Assembly: GCF_028372415.1 (NCBI RefSeq)
Contig: NC_092873.1
Coordinates: forward strand, 348,649,390-348,713,389
DNA from: Notamacropus eugenii
Lineage: Eukaryota > Chordata > Mammalia > Diprotodontia > Macropodidae
Direction of reading: 5' to 3'
Length of the DNA: 64,000 bases
Below the pieces are notes generated by a model. It saw nothing but the letters and a program-made list of their open reading frames with translations, was not told the origin of the DNA and ran no database searches. A program made the position numbers and the translations under genes. This document shows, one piece after another, positions 1-11,189 of this stretch. Positions within the stretch are counted from its first letter, which is position 1; every line of letters begins with the position of its first letter.

Positions 1-2149
1 ATGATGAGCCTTACCTACCCTCGAGCCTTCTCTCTCCCTCTCCCCGCTTTCATTGTATTGCGCCTGCATCATCTGCCTAAAGAGTAAAGCTTTGCTGTGG
101 CCTCACTAGCAGAAGCCAAGAAGATTATCTTGAAAGCCAGGCGCAGAGAGACATATGTAATATTTGATGTTCTAAAATAACAGGTTATTTATTCTAAAAG
201 TTCTAGGTAATTCGATACCAAGTTAGAACCTGAAAGTGAGAAAGATTTTCTGGGTGACTGATGTGTGAACAGTGCTAGAATGAGACTTACTGCCTGATAA
301 GCCTGTAGTGCTCAATTCTTATTGCCAGGAATAGTCAGAAACTAATCATTCCTGTGGCTTTGGTACTCAAGTAATCTAAAGGAACTCACAACTGAAGCTT
401 ATAGCTCCTATGGTACCTTTTAAAGTAAAAGGTTTTTTTTTTTTTTTTTAGAGGGTTGGTGGTAGTGGTGCTCTAATCGTAGCCATTTTTCTATCTTCTA
501 AAATGATTTCCAAAGGAAGACTTGTAACATAGCCATAAAAGCAGAATAACAATATTTGTACCTTAATCCAGATTTGGAACAACCACCCAACTAAGTAGAG
601 AGCAGTTCCCTTAAATTCTCACTTGGTTGTCCCTTAGGTATGAGTCTGTAGATGCCAGGGTATAAAGGTATTAGGAAAAGATTGTCAAGGATTAATTTTA
701 GAGCTAAGAAGTTCCTTTACAGATCATCTGCATAGGTGGTCAGTAATTCATGATTTGGGCAAAGGATGACCATTGTATTTGCCAACATTTATTGATTTTT
801 TTAGAAACCGTAACCCACATAACTTCATCTGAGGTCAACCAGTAAGCTGTTCTAGAACTTCAGTAAGAAAACTAGAATGAAACTTTTTTTTTAATGAACA
901 AAGCTTGGGACTGGTAGTTAGAACTTCAAGTTCCATTCCTGTCTGTTCTACCAACTTAAGTTTGGCTAGGTGCCAGAGGTAGAAGATGAGGCCAAATTGC
1001 TCACTTTGTTGCTGAGTCTAATGTTCACCCAGTGTTCCATTATTTTAGGGGCTTTTTTATATGAGACAAAGGTCATTCAGGACAATTCTGTAGCCTACTT
1101 CAAGAAATTGTCATTGCAGCATCAGAAGTTCAGTCCAACATTGGTATTAGGTAGTAATTGCCATTAAGTCCTGTGGATAGTGCCATTTATGACTAGGTCC
1201 TATAACCCTGTGGCTACATGTAACGAGAATATATTGATCATTAAGAGATTGAATTTTTTTTCCCCAGCAGAAATCTTCTAAAGCATCAAGATGGGTAGTA
1301 AAGGACAATTTGGTTCCAACACTTAGTATTTCTTTGTTGCCTATTTGCTTTTCTTATGCCCCTATCTCCCAAGCCCCTCAAGTCTCCTGTAAAATTATTC
1401 ACAGATTTTGTGGTTTTAATAAGTACTAATGACTTACCTCACACCCCACACTAGTGAATTGGAACCATCTTGCTTTTCTTCAAACCCAAGTGAGGTTCCA
1501 GGGTTGATCAGGATTTTCAGTGTTGTGTATAAAAGCAGATTTCTAAAGTCATTTTTGATTTCCTGCTCTGACCTGTTGTGGATGGAAAAAGTCCTAATGA
1601 ACAAATAGTGTTGTATTCATTAGTTTTACTCAAATGAAAGTGTTTGTTGCACACTAATGCTCCAGTGTTGTCTTTTAGGAGTATATTTAATGCTCACTGC
1701 AGACCCAGAAGTTTTTAACACTACACATTCAACTAGATAAGAAAAATTCCCTCCTCAGTTTTTTCCTGTTATTTTTAAGCCATATGTTGCTATTGGTACT
1801 TTCTCTCTAGAGGGAATGTGATGTATGTGATAGTATGATAGTATGATCATACTTACTATATTAAAATGCTTAACCATACAATTTTGTAACAATTCCATTG
1901 GATTTTTTGGGCATTCAGAAGGTTTATTAGAAAATTATGATAATTCCTGTTGGTGCCCACCAAAGGTCCTTGCTGTGACATTTACCATAAAGTAAACCCT
2001 TAAAGAGCAAATTATCAGCTAAAATTAATGATGTGTCAAAATGATCTCCCACCTCACCTCCACCATTCTTTTGTTTCTACTATGAACAGAATGGTCAGCT
2101 CTCCAGTATTCAACACAACTGGCCAAGATAGAATCAGCTGCCTTTTAGA
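1..2149. other. Gene-free stretch, no recognised element
   Basis: AT-rich sequence downstream of HEXIM1, which is transcribed leftward. I see no coding exon, no RNA gene and no repeat that I can name with confidence. A T-run lies at about 430-449. From the human gene order I would expect HEXIM2 further to the left, but nothing in this stretch resembles a HEXIM coding sequence. Confidence 0.5.
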
Positions 2150-2349
2150 TTAGGATTCTAATCTTTTTTTAATGTCATGGACCATTGGGCAATCTGGTAA
2201 ACTCTATAGACTCCTGAGAATAATGTGCTTTTTAAAGTTCATAATTGAAGGAAATGCTAAATTTCATTTAGAGCTTAGTGAAGATGTATCTTGTTTATCC
2301 AAGTTCTCAGATCCCCTGAAATCAGTGGATACCAGTTTAAGAACCCCTG
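2150..2349 (-). repeat. hAT-like MITE, family A (old copy)
   Basis: Read on the minus strand it begins CAGGGGTTCTTAAAC and ends near a matching inverted end at about 2150. The interior (ATTATTCTCAGGAGTC, then a CCAGATTGCCC-like stretch and GGTCCATGAC) recurs in at least seven other places in this window. I call it a non-autonomous hAT-type element from the terminal motif. The family name is not recalled with certainty. Confidence 0.6.
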
Positions 2350-3239
2350 TCCTATACAGTCTATTCTGCCAGATGTTCTGTTGTTTTATGTGTCCTATTT
2401 TAAGGAAAACCAACACTATCACTACACTGAGTAGTTGTAAATGATCACTGTCCCCATGAAGGGACTTCTGATTTATCTCAAATCTGATTAAATGTGGTCA
2501 ACTAGCTATGAGTTTTCCATTGCTTTTGATATACCCTACTTTCTCTTTCCTCTCTCCCCCATCTTTTTGGGGGTTTTTTACTAGTCCTTCAGCAAAGAAT
2601 ATTTGAAAAATCCTCTCTTCTGGGGGAATACTTGGCTGAAAATGAAAGCCTGAAAGCTCTAAAGCCCCCGAAGGAAAACACAGAGAGTAAATGTTTTCTA
2701 GTGCATACCAGGATCCCTTTTCAAATTCTGGTATTAATGATAATATTCCATTTGAAAACTATAAACACCAGACGGTGAAAACATTTGTTTCATTAGATTC
2801 TGACATACTTATGGCATAGGTAACCATTTGAGAAATGAAACTTAGGATGGTAAGTGGTATAGTCAGGACTATACCCTGGTCAGAAAAGACTTCATGATGA
2901 ACTTTAAAAAAAATACATTTGATACCTTTTTTGTCTTTAAATCAGTCATTTCCCAGCCTACCCTTCTTTGAACCCTATCTTGTGACAGAAACGCAAAAAT
3001 ATCAGAAGGAATTGACTGAATTTGGGAATGTATATAACATTCAGTTCTAGTCATCTGTGATAGTAGAGGGATATTTTATTATGTTTTCCATAGTTTTTTT
3101 CCCCCCATTACTTGAGTTAATTTCCTCTTAGAGATCTTAGGGAATATTTTTAGTTCTACTTAAGTCATTCTATCAGTTCATATAAACCTCACATTTCTCT
3201 GTGATGACATCCTTGTCATCTTTTTCTACACAAGATTCT

Positions 3240-3800
3240 ATTACCTTTGTATTCCATAGTTTTTTTCAGTCATTCACCAATTAAGGAGCACCTCCTTTGC
3301 TACCACCAAAAGTGCTATGTTTATTTTGTTACAATGTGTCCCAAAGCCTTAGTGCAGCAAAAGCTATTGGAGCTTAAAACTGCACTGACTTTTGGGACAT
3401 CCTATATATTGCATCTTTTTTTTTTTTCTGTCTGATTTCCTTTGGTATATTCCCAGTAACTGTGCCAAAGGATTTGAACAGTTTAGTTACTTTTCTTCCA
3501 TAATTCCAAACTGGAATCCAGAATACTTGGACTAATACTGTACTCTCCTACCACAGTGCCCCATCAGCAGTGTATCAGCATACCTGTCACTCTCTGCTGG
3601 TTCTGAACTTTATCATTTTTCCTGTTAGCATTATATGAGATAAAATCTCAGATATTTTAATTCTCATTTCTCAGCTATTCATTATTTTGAGCATGTTTTC
3701 ATGTCATTTATAATTGACAAATTTCTTTTTGTTCATATTCTTTTAACACTTCTAGGGGAATGGCTCTTGGTCAGATCCCTCTATATTTTGAATGATACTC
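3240..3800 (-). mobile_element. LINE-1 3'-part fragment, antisense, interrupted by a MITE
   Basis: On the plus strand it shows the reverse complement of a marsupial L1 tail: a TTGTATTCCATAG start, then TTTGCTACCACCAAAAGTGC, later CCAGAATACTTGGAC and TTATATGAGATAAAATCTCA. A small palindromic MITE (3330-3404) interrupts it. The copy is a short, diverged 3' fragment with no open frame. Confidence 0.6.
3330..3404. mobile_element. Palindromic mariner-like MITE
   Basis: About 75 bp that is nearly its own reverse complement. The left arm reads TGTCCCAAAGCCTTAGTGCA and the right arm TGCACTGACTTTTGGGACA, and the insertion is flanked by TA, as expected for Tc1/mariner elements. It sits inside the L1 fragment, so it is younger than that insertion. 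A second relative lies at 46722-46799. Confidence 0.65.
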
Positions 3801-4096
3801 TTACCATGATTCTTCTCCTTTAAGAACAACCAGTATGCTTCACATAGCCAAATGAAACCAGGACTCAAAAAGAATTTATAAAATGGGCAAGATGCAGGCT
3901 AGTCATTGGAGAATCTCTTTGAATTATAGCTGAGCCCAGAATTACCTGGCTCAGAAGTGGAGTTCAGAATTATATCAAGAGGTGACAATTAGTGATTTAG
4001 TACCATTGAGTATTTAGGATACAGTTTAGCCAAACCTAGAAAGTCCTTGCCTTATTTGGTAGTCATCAAAAAGTTAAATGGTCCTTTTCTAATATG

Positions 4097-4561
4097 CAGT
4101 AGTTCTCAAGCTTCTTAGTTTTAGGACCCTTTCACACTCTTAAAAATTGTTGCATATCCCAAAGAGCTGTTATGTGACAGTTATATCTACTGGTGTTTAT
4201 TAGAAACTAAAACAATTTTAAAATATTAATTTAAAATAACCCACTGCATGTTAACATTTTATGAAAAGTAACTCATAAAATTAGAAAATGGCATTCTTTT
4301 GCATATTTTTACAAATCTCAATGCCTGGCTTAATAAGAAGATATTTGAATTCTCTTATCTGCTTCTCCAGTCTGTTATAATATTGTTTTGGTCAAAGTAT
4401 ATGAAGAAAATCTAACCTCAGGCTGATAGGTAGTTGGAAAAAGGGGTACTTTAATAGGCCAATGAAGTCTTCTAAAAAGTTTTGACCATTCTCCTTGAAA
4501 GGGTCTCTCAGAGATCTTCTGAAATCATATGGTCCTTAGACCATACTTTTGAGATCCACTG
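4097..4561 (+). mobile_element. hAT-type non-autonomous DNA transposon, full-length-like
   Basis: The ends are inverted: CAGTAGTTCTCAAGC at the left and GAGATCCACTG at the right, whose complement starts CAGTGGATCTCAAAA. The interior (AGGACCCTTTCACACTCTTA, then CCCAAAGAGCTGTTATG and TATGAAGAAAATCTAACCTC) matches a mammal-wide element that I recall from placental genomes but cannot name. Length is about 465 bp and there is no coding frame. The flanking 8-mers no longer match well, which fits great age. Confidence 0.65.
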
Positions 4562-6749
4562 TGCTAAGGGAAGGGAAAAAATCTGGAATTTCTAACGCTT
4601 AGACATGTCCTATTGATCAATTCTGCCAAAAGAAAAATGGCAAGGAGTTGCTGTTGTCATTAATTAGAATGGATTTGAGGATGATTTGTGGATTTATCAG
4701 TGCACTCTCCTGTTTGAACAGATAATTAAGTTGGCTCATTGTCTCCCTATCAAGAATGCTATAAGCAGTTAAATGTTTTATATAGCCCCTACCCTTCTGG
4801 TAGAAAGTTATGGTACTTGTATCTTGGATAGGGAAATTAAAAATCATAATACAGAACAATTTTAAGGTTGAATTTCCTATCTGCAAAATATCGGGCATTC
4901 CAAGAGCAAAATTCATAGGGAAGATTGCATGACTCAGGAAAAATCAAAAGTTATTTGGAATGATGAGTAAACTATTTTGAAAGATAACAGATTTCTGCCA
5001 AAAGTTGCCCATAGGATTTCTTTATTATGAGTAATACATTTATATAGGTTCTTTCCAAGATTCGTTAAGACTTCATTCTTCCAGTGACAAAATAAGATCT
5101 AAACCTGCCTTTTTTCTGCGTATAAGCCCTATGACGAAAGGTTAACTGTCAACACTCAAACTTAAAAAAAAAAAAAAAACTACTTTGTATGCAAAGCCAG
5201 AGGGCAGTGTTGTCATTTTGCCATCACAGAACAGTTCGCTGGTGCTGCTGTATGATGTCATGTTAGAAGGAGAATTGAAAACGCGAAAACTGTTTACCAA
5301 AATAAACCTTTAATATAATTTAGTCCAAAGGAAGAACTAATACATATTTCCAGTGGAACATCTGTCAGAATGAGGCCAGCTCAGCATGTAGTAGAGTCTC
5401 TTGTCCAACTCTGACCAGTTGTAATTTCCCTGGATTTGTCCTTTATCCTAAAGATACATTTTGGCATTTTATTTTCACCCTCAATTTTCCCCTTGTTACA
5501 TAATGTTCTAGTCAGGACAGAGTTGAGGGTCTTTCCCTCTAATGTTAACCTGCAAAAATCCTCTTAATCAGAACTCCTTATATTAAAGAATTAAGTGGCT
5601 TGATAGATTTTTCTTTTAGGTTCCCCTGGTGTATGTATATATATGAACATGTTAATTGGAAACCATTTAACAGACAAGTTAGACATAATATTTAAAATGG
5701 CTACCATTTTATAAGGATTTAGACTAGCTGTGATTTTTTGAACCAGATACCAATGAAGTGGTATGGTATGGAGACTTATGTTCACGTTCTCTTGAGTTGG
5801 TGTGGGGCAGAAATTACCTTACCACTGATCATCATCCTAAGAATTAAGAGTTGATATTTCAACTGCCAGTGCACTCTCCTGGGAATCAAAATAATACCTC
5901 TATTGTGAGCACTTAGGATTTCTCACTGCCTGTTTTAAGGATTTAAGCACCTTTACTCTGGATTCACAGGGAACAAAAAAAAAATAATGGTTTGCCTGGA
6001 ATTGGGGAAAAGGTAGGTAATCCATAAAACTGTAGTTTCTGCACGGTAAGCAGCTACCCTGTTGAACAATTAGGTTCTTGGAATTCCAAAAATAGCCATT
6101 CCTTCTTTTAAATGCAATTTTCCCTCAACAAAAAAGAGGAGCAGCTCAAGTTTATCTAATCTAATTGTAGCTAGCACTTAAAAAACAAAACGGTTTACGA
6201 ACAACCACTTCTATAACTCCAGCCTCACAGGAGGGTGTAAGATTGCTGAAAACCAACTTGTACCAATGAAATTAGGGCTGTCAATTGTTCACTCTAGCTA
6301 ACTGCCAAATTTTGTCTACATGTTTGTCAGCAGGTTTTCTGAATGGCTATTAGGAAAAAGAGTTAAGTTTAGGCTCTGGAATTATAAACATGCAAAACCT
6401 TGCTGCCACCTCCTGCTGCCCCAAACATCTTGCAGTTTCCTTTCCAGCAGCATAGAAATAAATACCAAGGCACTAGAAAGCAAGCACAGAATTAACATTG
6501 CAGCATTTTGCCTATTATGTATTGTATTAAACATTTAAAATCTACTAAAAAGGAAAAAATATACAAGTTGGAAAACCTCCCATTAAGGCTGCATAATAGT
6601 TTTTGTTTTTTTTGCATCATTGACCAAATGTGCCTTTTTAAAACACCCCAGGATTAACACAAAATAAATACAAAAAAATTCTCTCCCGGAGAATACTTTG
6701 ATATTTCTAGAAAAAACACTGAAACTATGTTACATTTATAAATATTAAA
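4562..6749. other. Gene-free AT-rich stretch, possible extended HEXIM1 3' end
   Basis: No coding exon or named repeat is seen. Because HEXIM1 runs leftward and has a long 3'UTR in other mammals, some of this may be transcribed. Alternative minus-strand AATAAA motifs (TTTATT on plus) lie at about 5021-5026 and, inside the hAT element, near 4196. Which one is used cannot be read from sequence alone. Confidence 0.4.
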
Positions 6750-7125
6750 TTTATTGTAACTATATAATGAATTTAATGGTTTTCAGATTTGGCCACCTTA
6801 CAACTCCCTGTTTTGAGGGTTTTTTTTTTTTTTGTTAAACAGAAAAATGCATTATAATTTGAGTCAAATTTACTTACATCCAAAAAATACACATTCATCT
6901 CTTCTAAAAAGGAGAACAAGAAAAGCAACCCTTCAGATTCACATAATTAAAGAACAGGAAAAAAACCACTACATTATAGCTAAAATTTTAAAACAATACA
7001 AAGCCATGGGGGTTTTTCTTTTATGATTATGTCATAAAAAGGTTCACTGTCATATACACATGTATATAATGTTACATTCCATCACCGTAAAAAGTCCCTT
7101 TTTTCCCCTCCCCCCAAAAGTTTGA
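6750..7125 (-). other. HEXIM1: HEXIM1 3'UTR, proximal part, to first AATAAA
   Basis: Directly downstream of the HEXIM1 stop codon. The first minus-strand AATAAA after the stop is at 6750-6755 (TTTATT on plus), giving a minimum 3'UTR of about 375 nt. The sequence is AT-rich, with poly-A and poly-T runs. The real transcript may extend much further left. Confidence 0.5.
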
Positions 7126-8187
7126 CTAGTCTCCAAACTTGGAAAGAGGCGCTCGCTCCTGCTGTCTGTGCAGTTCGTTCTCTTTCAACAACTGGAGGTT
7201 CTCGGCTTTTAGCCTATCCAGCTCCAGCTCTAGTTCTCTTACCCGGGAGTCCTCCCCAAACTTCTTGCTCTCCAGCCGCAGCCGGTTGTTCTCGTCCTCC
7301 ATCCTGGAGAGGCACTTCTCCAGCTCCATGTATTCTTTGATCAATTCCTGCTTGCTCATGTTCTGGAGGCTCTCCGCATGGTACCGTTCGTAGGTCTCGG
7401 AGAAGTCCCGCTGGAGAAACTCACTCCCGTCCCCCCCCATTCCATCACTGCCCCCATCCTCCTCCCCCGCCTCCTCCAAGAAGTCCTCATCGCTTGTATC
7501 GTCCGACTTGGCCACGGCCCGCTTGGAGTAGAGGCCGGTCTTGAGGTCCGGTTCCTCCTGATCGTGGTCATCCATCAGGAACTGGGTCGTGTTGTAGGGG
7601 GCCACAGGCTGGCCTTTGGCGAACATCTCGGCTCGAACCCGGGATGCCCGCTGGCTCTGCTTCTCGTCAAACTTCTTCTTCTCCTCCCAGGTCAGCTTGT
7701 AGTAAGGCTTCCAGTGCCGCTTCTTCTTGGAAGGCCGTCTCCTGTGCTTCTTCTTCCCCAGCTGTCTTTGCTGTTGCTGCTGCCGCCAGGCCTCCTCCTC
7801 CTCCTCCCCGACGGGAACCGCAAACTTGTCGCCCCCATAACCTTGGCACGACTGCGGAGGCTGGGCCCCGGGCCTCTGCCCCTCACCCAACGGTGGTGCA
7901 GCAGCAGCTGTCAGCTTGTCGAGGTTCTGGCCCTTCTCGCCCCCCTCTGGGCAGCCGGGGTCTAGGCACGCCAGAGTCGCCCTGGGAGGGGAGGCCGGGG
8001 CTGGCTTCCCTCCTCCCTCCTCTTTCCCAAGGATCTCATCAAGTTCAGGAGAAGCTCTCGATTGCCACCTACAGTCGTCCCCGGGGGGCTCGGTATAACG
8101 CTCCGCTCTGCCCGTAGCACCTGTACAGTTGGGAGAAGTTTGAGAAGTCTGCTGCTGCTGACACTGAGACAGAAACGGCTCGGCCAT
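7126..8187 (-). CDS. HEXIM1: HEXIM1, 7SK-dependent inhibitor of P-TEFb
   Basis: A 353-residue protein in a single uninterrupted exon, as in other mammals (human about 359 aa). HEXIM1 binds 7SK snRNA and then traps and inhibits P-TEFb (CDK9/cyclin T) in the nucleus, restraining transcription elongation. Visible parts: a variable N-terminal half with a polyQ run (about 136-142); the arginine/lysine-rich nuclear-localisation and 7SK-binding region KKKHRRRPSKKKR (145-157); the conserved PYNT box (197-200) needed for CDK9 inhibition; the DDHDQEEPD acidic patch; a second acidic patch (about 228-254); and a C-terminal leucine-rich coiled coil (about 275-340) for dimerisation and cyclin T binding, ending in LSKFGD. 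The start ATG at 8187 has a strong Kozak context (GCAGCCATGG). Identity as HEXIM1 rather than HEXIM2 rests on length and near-identity to human HEXIM1 through the C-terminal two thirds. It is conventional in every respect. Confidence 0.97.
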   Translation of the reverse strand: MAEPFLSQCQQQQTSQTSPNCTGATGRAERYTEPPGDDCRWQSRASPELDEILGKEEGGGKPAPASPPRATLACLDPGCPEGGEKGQNLDKLTAAAAPPLGEGQRPGAQPPQSCQGYGGDKFAVPVGEEEEEAWRQQQQQRQLGKKKHRRRPSKKKRHWKPYYKLTWEEKKKFDEKQSQRASRVRAEMFAKGQPVAPYNTTQFLMDDHDQEEPDLKTGLYSKRAVAKSDDTSDEDFLEEAGEEDGGSDGMGGDGSEFLQRDFSETYERYHAESLQNMSKQELIKEYMELEKCLSRMEDENNRLRLESKKFGEDSRVRELELELDRLKAENLQLLKENELHRQQERAPLSKFGD

Positions 8188-8407
8188 GGCTGCACGGAGT
8201 CCTCTTCGGGGAGAGTCCCAACGGATGGCTTACGCCCACAAAGTCCTTTCTTTTCTCTTTTAAAAGAAAAAAAAAGAAGTCTTTTTCAATGTCGCGCAGG
8301 TCTTCTCTTGAACGCCGGCAGCACGGATGGACGGACGTCTTCTACGGTCAAGCCTCTTGCAACTACAAACTCCCCTGCAAACTCGCAAAGGGCGCTTCTG
8401 GGTCAGC

Positions 8408-8700
8408 AAAGGGTTAAGCAGCCCCTAGATCGGCTGGCGGGCTGGCCGGCGGGACCCGAGGTCCGCAGCACCAAAAACAGTATGTGTGCGGGTGTGTCGG
8501 GGGAGGGCTCGCCTCAGGCCCTCCCCCCTCCCCCAGAGCTGGGGGCACAGCCAGCGAGAGCAGCAGGAGCAGCAAGGTGAAAAGTCCAAAGGGTTAAAGA
8601 ACCCAGCCCCGAAAGGGTTAATGCCACCAGATGACGCGCCTGCGAGGGCCTGGGTCGGTAAAGGGTTAAATCCCCTGCCGCAGAGCCCACAAGGGGTTAA
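8408..8700 (-). repeat. Five dispersed copies of TTAACCCTTT in the HEXIM1 5'UTR
   Basis: On the plus strand AAAGGGTTAA occurs at 8408-8417, 8588-8597, 8612-8621 and 8660-8669, and AAGGGGTTAA at 8691-8700. Spacing is irregular (about 15 to 170 nt between copies), and the sequence between copies is unrelated GC-rich DNA. The copies are therefore short dispersed motifs and not a tandem array of longer units. Confidence 0.8.
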
Positions 8701-8790
8701 AGTCCCAGGACCACTTCCGACCACTTCCTCCCACTTCCACGGGTGTCGCTCCGGCCCCTGCTTCCCCGCTCCCTGGCCCCGGCCGGAGCC

Positions 8791-8814
8791 TCAGTCGAGG
8801 ACGGACAAACTCAT
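8791..8814 (-). other. Upstream ORF of seven codons in the HEXIM1 leader
   Basis: The only minus-strand ATG I find between the predicted transcription start and the HEXIM1 start codon. It reads MSLSVLD and then stops, about 600 nt upstream of the main start. It could modestly affect translation, but nothing shows that it is used. Confidence 0.35.
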
Positions 8815-8965
8815 CTCCCCTTGGCTCGGCGCTCTGCTCTAAGCTCTCCTCCTCCTCCGCCTCCTCCTCCTTCTTCCCCCCTCCCCCTTCCGACAGCACT
8901 GCTTCCGCCTCCTCCTTTACTTTTCCCCCTCCCAACCTGCCTCCTTCACCTGCCAACTTCCAACT

Positions 8966-9240
8966 GCTGCCTCCCAGCTCTCTGTGCTGCCTTATATAAA
9001 GGAGCCAGTCCGCCCCGCCCCCGCGCAAGCGCATAGTAGGCTTTCCCGAGGCACGCCGGGACTCGTAGTCCACTGTCTCTTGGGACTAGTGTCCCCATGC
9101 GTTGGTCAGATCAGCCAATCATCAGGCACGCGGGGGGTGCCTCCCAGCCCCGCCTCTTCGGCCGCCGGATCGGTGCGACCTAAACGTGCACTGCCATAGG
9201 ATACAGTGATTGAGATGAACAGAGCGAGGCTAGCCAATCT
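8966..9240 (-). promoter_or_regulatory. HEXIM1: HEXIM1 core promoter: TATA, GC box, ZNF143-like and CCAAT motifs
   Basis: On the minus strand a TATATAAG box lies at 8991-8998, so transcription should start near 8965. Upstream come GC boxes (9010-9023), an NRF1-like CGCGCAAGCGCA (9022-9033), and ACTACGAGTCCCGGCGTGC (9051-9069), which fits the ZNF143/THAP11 consensus ACTACAATTCCCAGCATGC with four differences. Two CCAAT motifs on the plus strand lie at 9115-9119 and 9234-9238. A TATA box together with a CpG-rich island suits a rapidly inducible gene. Confidence 0.7.
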
Positions 9241-10549
9241 CAGGGAGATTAGGGCGGGTTCTGGACGAGACCATGGTGTTTCAAGAATAGGAGAAGACTC
9301 GCCAGCTCCAAATGAGACTTCTAGTGTAATTTTCCAAGAAAGATACGTTTTAAAGGATATTGTCAAATATTTCCCCGAGTGAGACAATTCTGAGGCTTGT
9401 CAATGTTCCCTGTACTAAAGGTAAAATGGTTCATTCCAAAAAATAGTCCCCGAGTATAATCGATTTTTGACCCCTGCATGGGAAGGAAATAAACCAAGGG
9501 AGTTAAGGATAAGATCAGAATCCGTGTCTTAAAAAGAATCAGAGCCCGAGGGACTGCCAATATTAGATTTTCAAAAAAAAAATCATGAAAAAGTGAGCCT
9601 GGGAGAGCCACTTGCGGAGTGATACCTAAAAACATCTTTTGAAACCCGGAAAGGGCGAAAGAAGACGTAAACAAATCAAGAAGAAACGTGTGCCGGTTTA
9701 AAGGCATAGGCGGCTGTCGCAGCCCAACCTCGGCCTAGACCGGAGGGGTGAACGGCGTTTTTTGTGCCCCGCGTTCGAGTCTCATGTCCTCAGGGATACT
9801 TCCGGAGGCCTATGGCAGAGTGGGAAAGGGTGCTGGCCGGAGCGTCTTGGCCCTGGGTTCCAGGCTTGCGGGCCAAGGAGAGGGAATGGTAGCTCGCTTC
9901 CGGTTCTAGCGCCATCTCTGGCTCCTTGCCTTCCAGAAGCCTCTCTTTGGCGCCGTGCCCCCCCTCCCCAACCTCGGGCCCGGGGCCCTGTCTTCTGGAG
10001 GTGGGGGAGCTTGGGCGAGCGCGGGGGATCTAAAATTGGACACGCAACCCCTTCCAGGTTCCGTGGGCCCCCACCACCTCCCGGGCAAAATGCCTTCTTC
10101 CCTAAAGGTTAGCACGCTTCGAGACCTTCCCGCTCGGCCTCCTGCCCCACTCCACTGCCCCAGGGTGGTTTCTAAAAGGCCGGCCGGATCTGGCCGCCCT
10201 CCCCTCCCCCCAGCCGCAGGGGCTCCGGTTCGGGCCTCGAGGAACCAATCGATTGGAATGCCAGCTGCCTCCGAGTCGGGGTGGTTTGCTTCTCAGCCTG
10301 GCATACCTTCGGTGCTCAATAAATGCAGGATGGGTTGGCTGACGCTTATTGTCACACCCTCCCGTTTTCCCCAGCACTGCTGAGGGCTCAGTAATGCTAG
10401 GGGATGACCGACCCCCCTGGGCTCCTTCCAGGGCCAAGCTTCCCCAGAAGCTCGGACAGATGGGGCCCCTCCCCTCTCCATCCCCTTCCCTTCCCTTGCC
10501 TTCCCTTCAGCCTTGTTGTTCAGCCCTGGCCAAGGCTTAGTGACCCCGC
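9241..10549. other. Intergenic stretch upstream of HEXIM1, no gene seen
   Basis: Unique-looking, moderately GC-rich sequence. Open frames here on both strands lack recognisable domains and overlap one another, as expected for GC-rich noncoding DNA. A short L2/MIR-like tail (GTGCTCAATAAATGCAGGAT) lies near 10312-10332. Confidence 0.5.
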
Positions 10550-10806
10550 TTGAGGTTTTCTTGGCAAAGATACTGAAGTGGTTTGTCATCTCCTCTCCGG
10601 CTCATTTTACAGACGAGGAAACTGAGGCAAACAGGGGTAAATGACTTACCCAGAGTCACACGGCTAGCTGCTCCTTCTTTGTGTATTTGTTGTCCACCAG
10701 ACTGCAGGTTTCTTGAAGACAAGAACTGTTTCCTTTTTGCCTTTGACTCGCCGGTGACTAACAATGTGCTTGACGTCAAATAGACAACTGCTGATTGATT
10801 GATTGA
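10550..10806. repeat. Reversed tRNA-type SINE fragment followed by an L2/MIR tail
   Basis: 10550-10670 is the SINE in reverse (TTTTCTTGGCAAAGATACTG, then CAGACGAGGAAACTGAGGCA and AGAGTCACACGGCTAG). 10680-10806 resembles the L2 3' end, finishing in a GATTGATTGATTGATC repeat. Confidence 0.7.
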
Positions 10807-11189
10807 TCCCCTACAGATTTGCCTGGGTCCAGGTTGAGGGGAGAGATCCTTCCCTTTCTTGAAGGTAACCTGGGTGAGAACTGAGCCTCCAGACACTAAG
10901 ACATGTCCTTGCCCATTTGTGAAGGGTATAGCCCCGTATTACTAGACTGAGTTCTTGGGGAGGGGTCAATGGGTTTCGGATTGTCCAGTCTCTGAGGGAC
11001 TTGCAGGCAGGTTTTGTGGCTGTGAAGTTGGAGGCCTAGCTTCCGACTGCACCCTGCCAACTGTCTTTTCCCTCTTTGAGACTGTTTCATCCTTTGCAAA
11101 ATGAGAGCCTTGAATTGTGGAAAGCAGTTTGGCACGAGGCATCCCCCCCAAAAAAACAAAAACAAAACAGAGGTCTGTAACTAGAATCC

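Larger units (their letters stand above)
8188..8965 (-). other. HEXIM1: HEXIM1 5'UTR (predicted)
   Basis: About 780 nt between the start codon and the transcription start implied by the TATA box at 8991-8998. It is GC-rich and holds five near-identical decamers (8408-8700, separate entry) and one upstream ATG. No splice donor is needed, because the promoter and CDS are collinear and close. Confidence 0.6.

Noticed and set aside
1-2149. HEXIM2 coding sequence
   Set aside because: Expected nearby from human gene order, but no frame here has the basic region, PYNT box or coiled coil.
7139-8117. Plus-strand frames opposite HEXIM1
   Set aside because: They are shadows of the HEXIM1 coding sequence, with biased composition and no homology that I recognise.
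8425-8724. A 99-codon minus-strand frame in the HEXIM1 leader with repeated Asn-Pro-Phe/Leu
   Set aside because: It begins with GTG rather than ATG and has no internal ATG near its start. The Asn-Pro repeats simply translate the TTAACCCTTT decamers.
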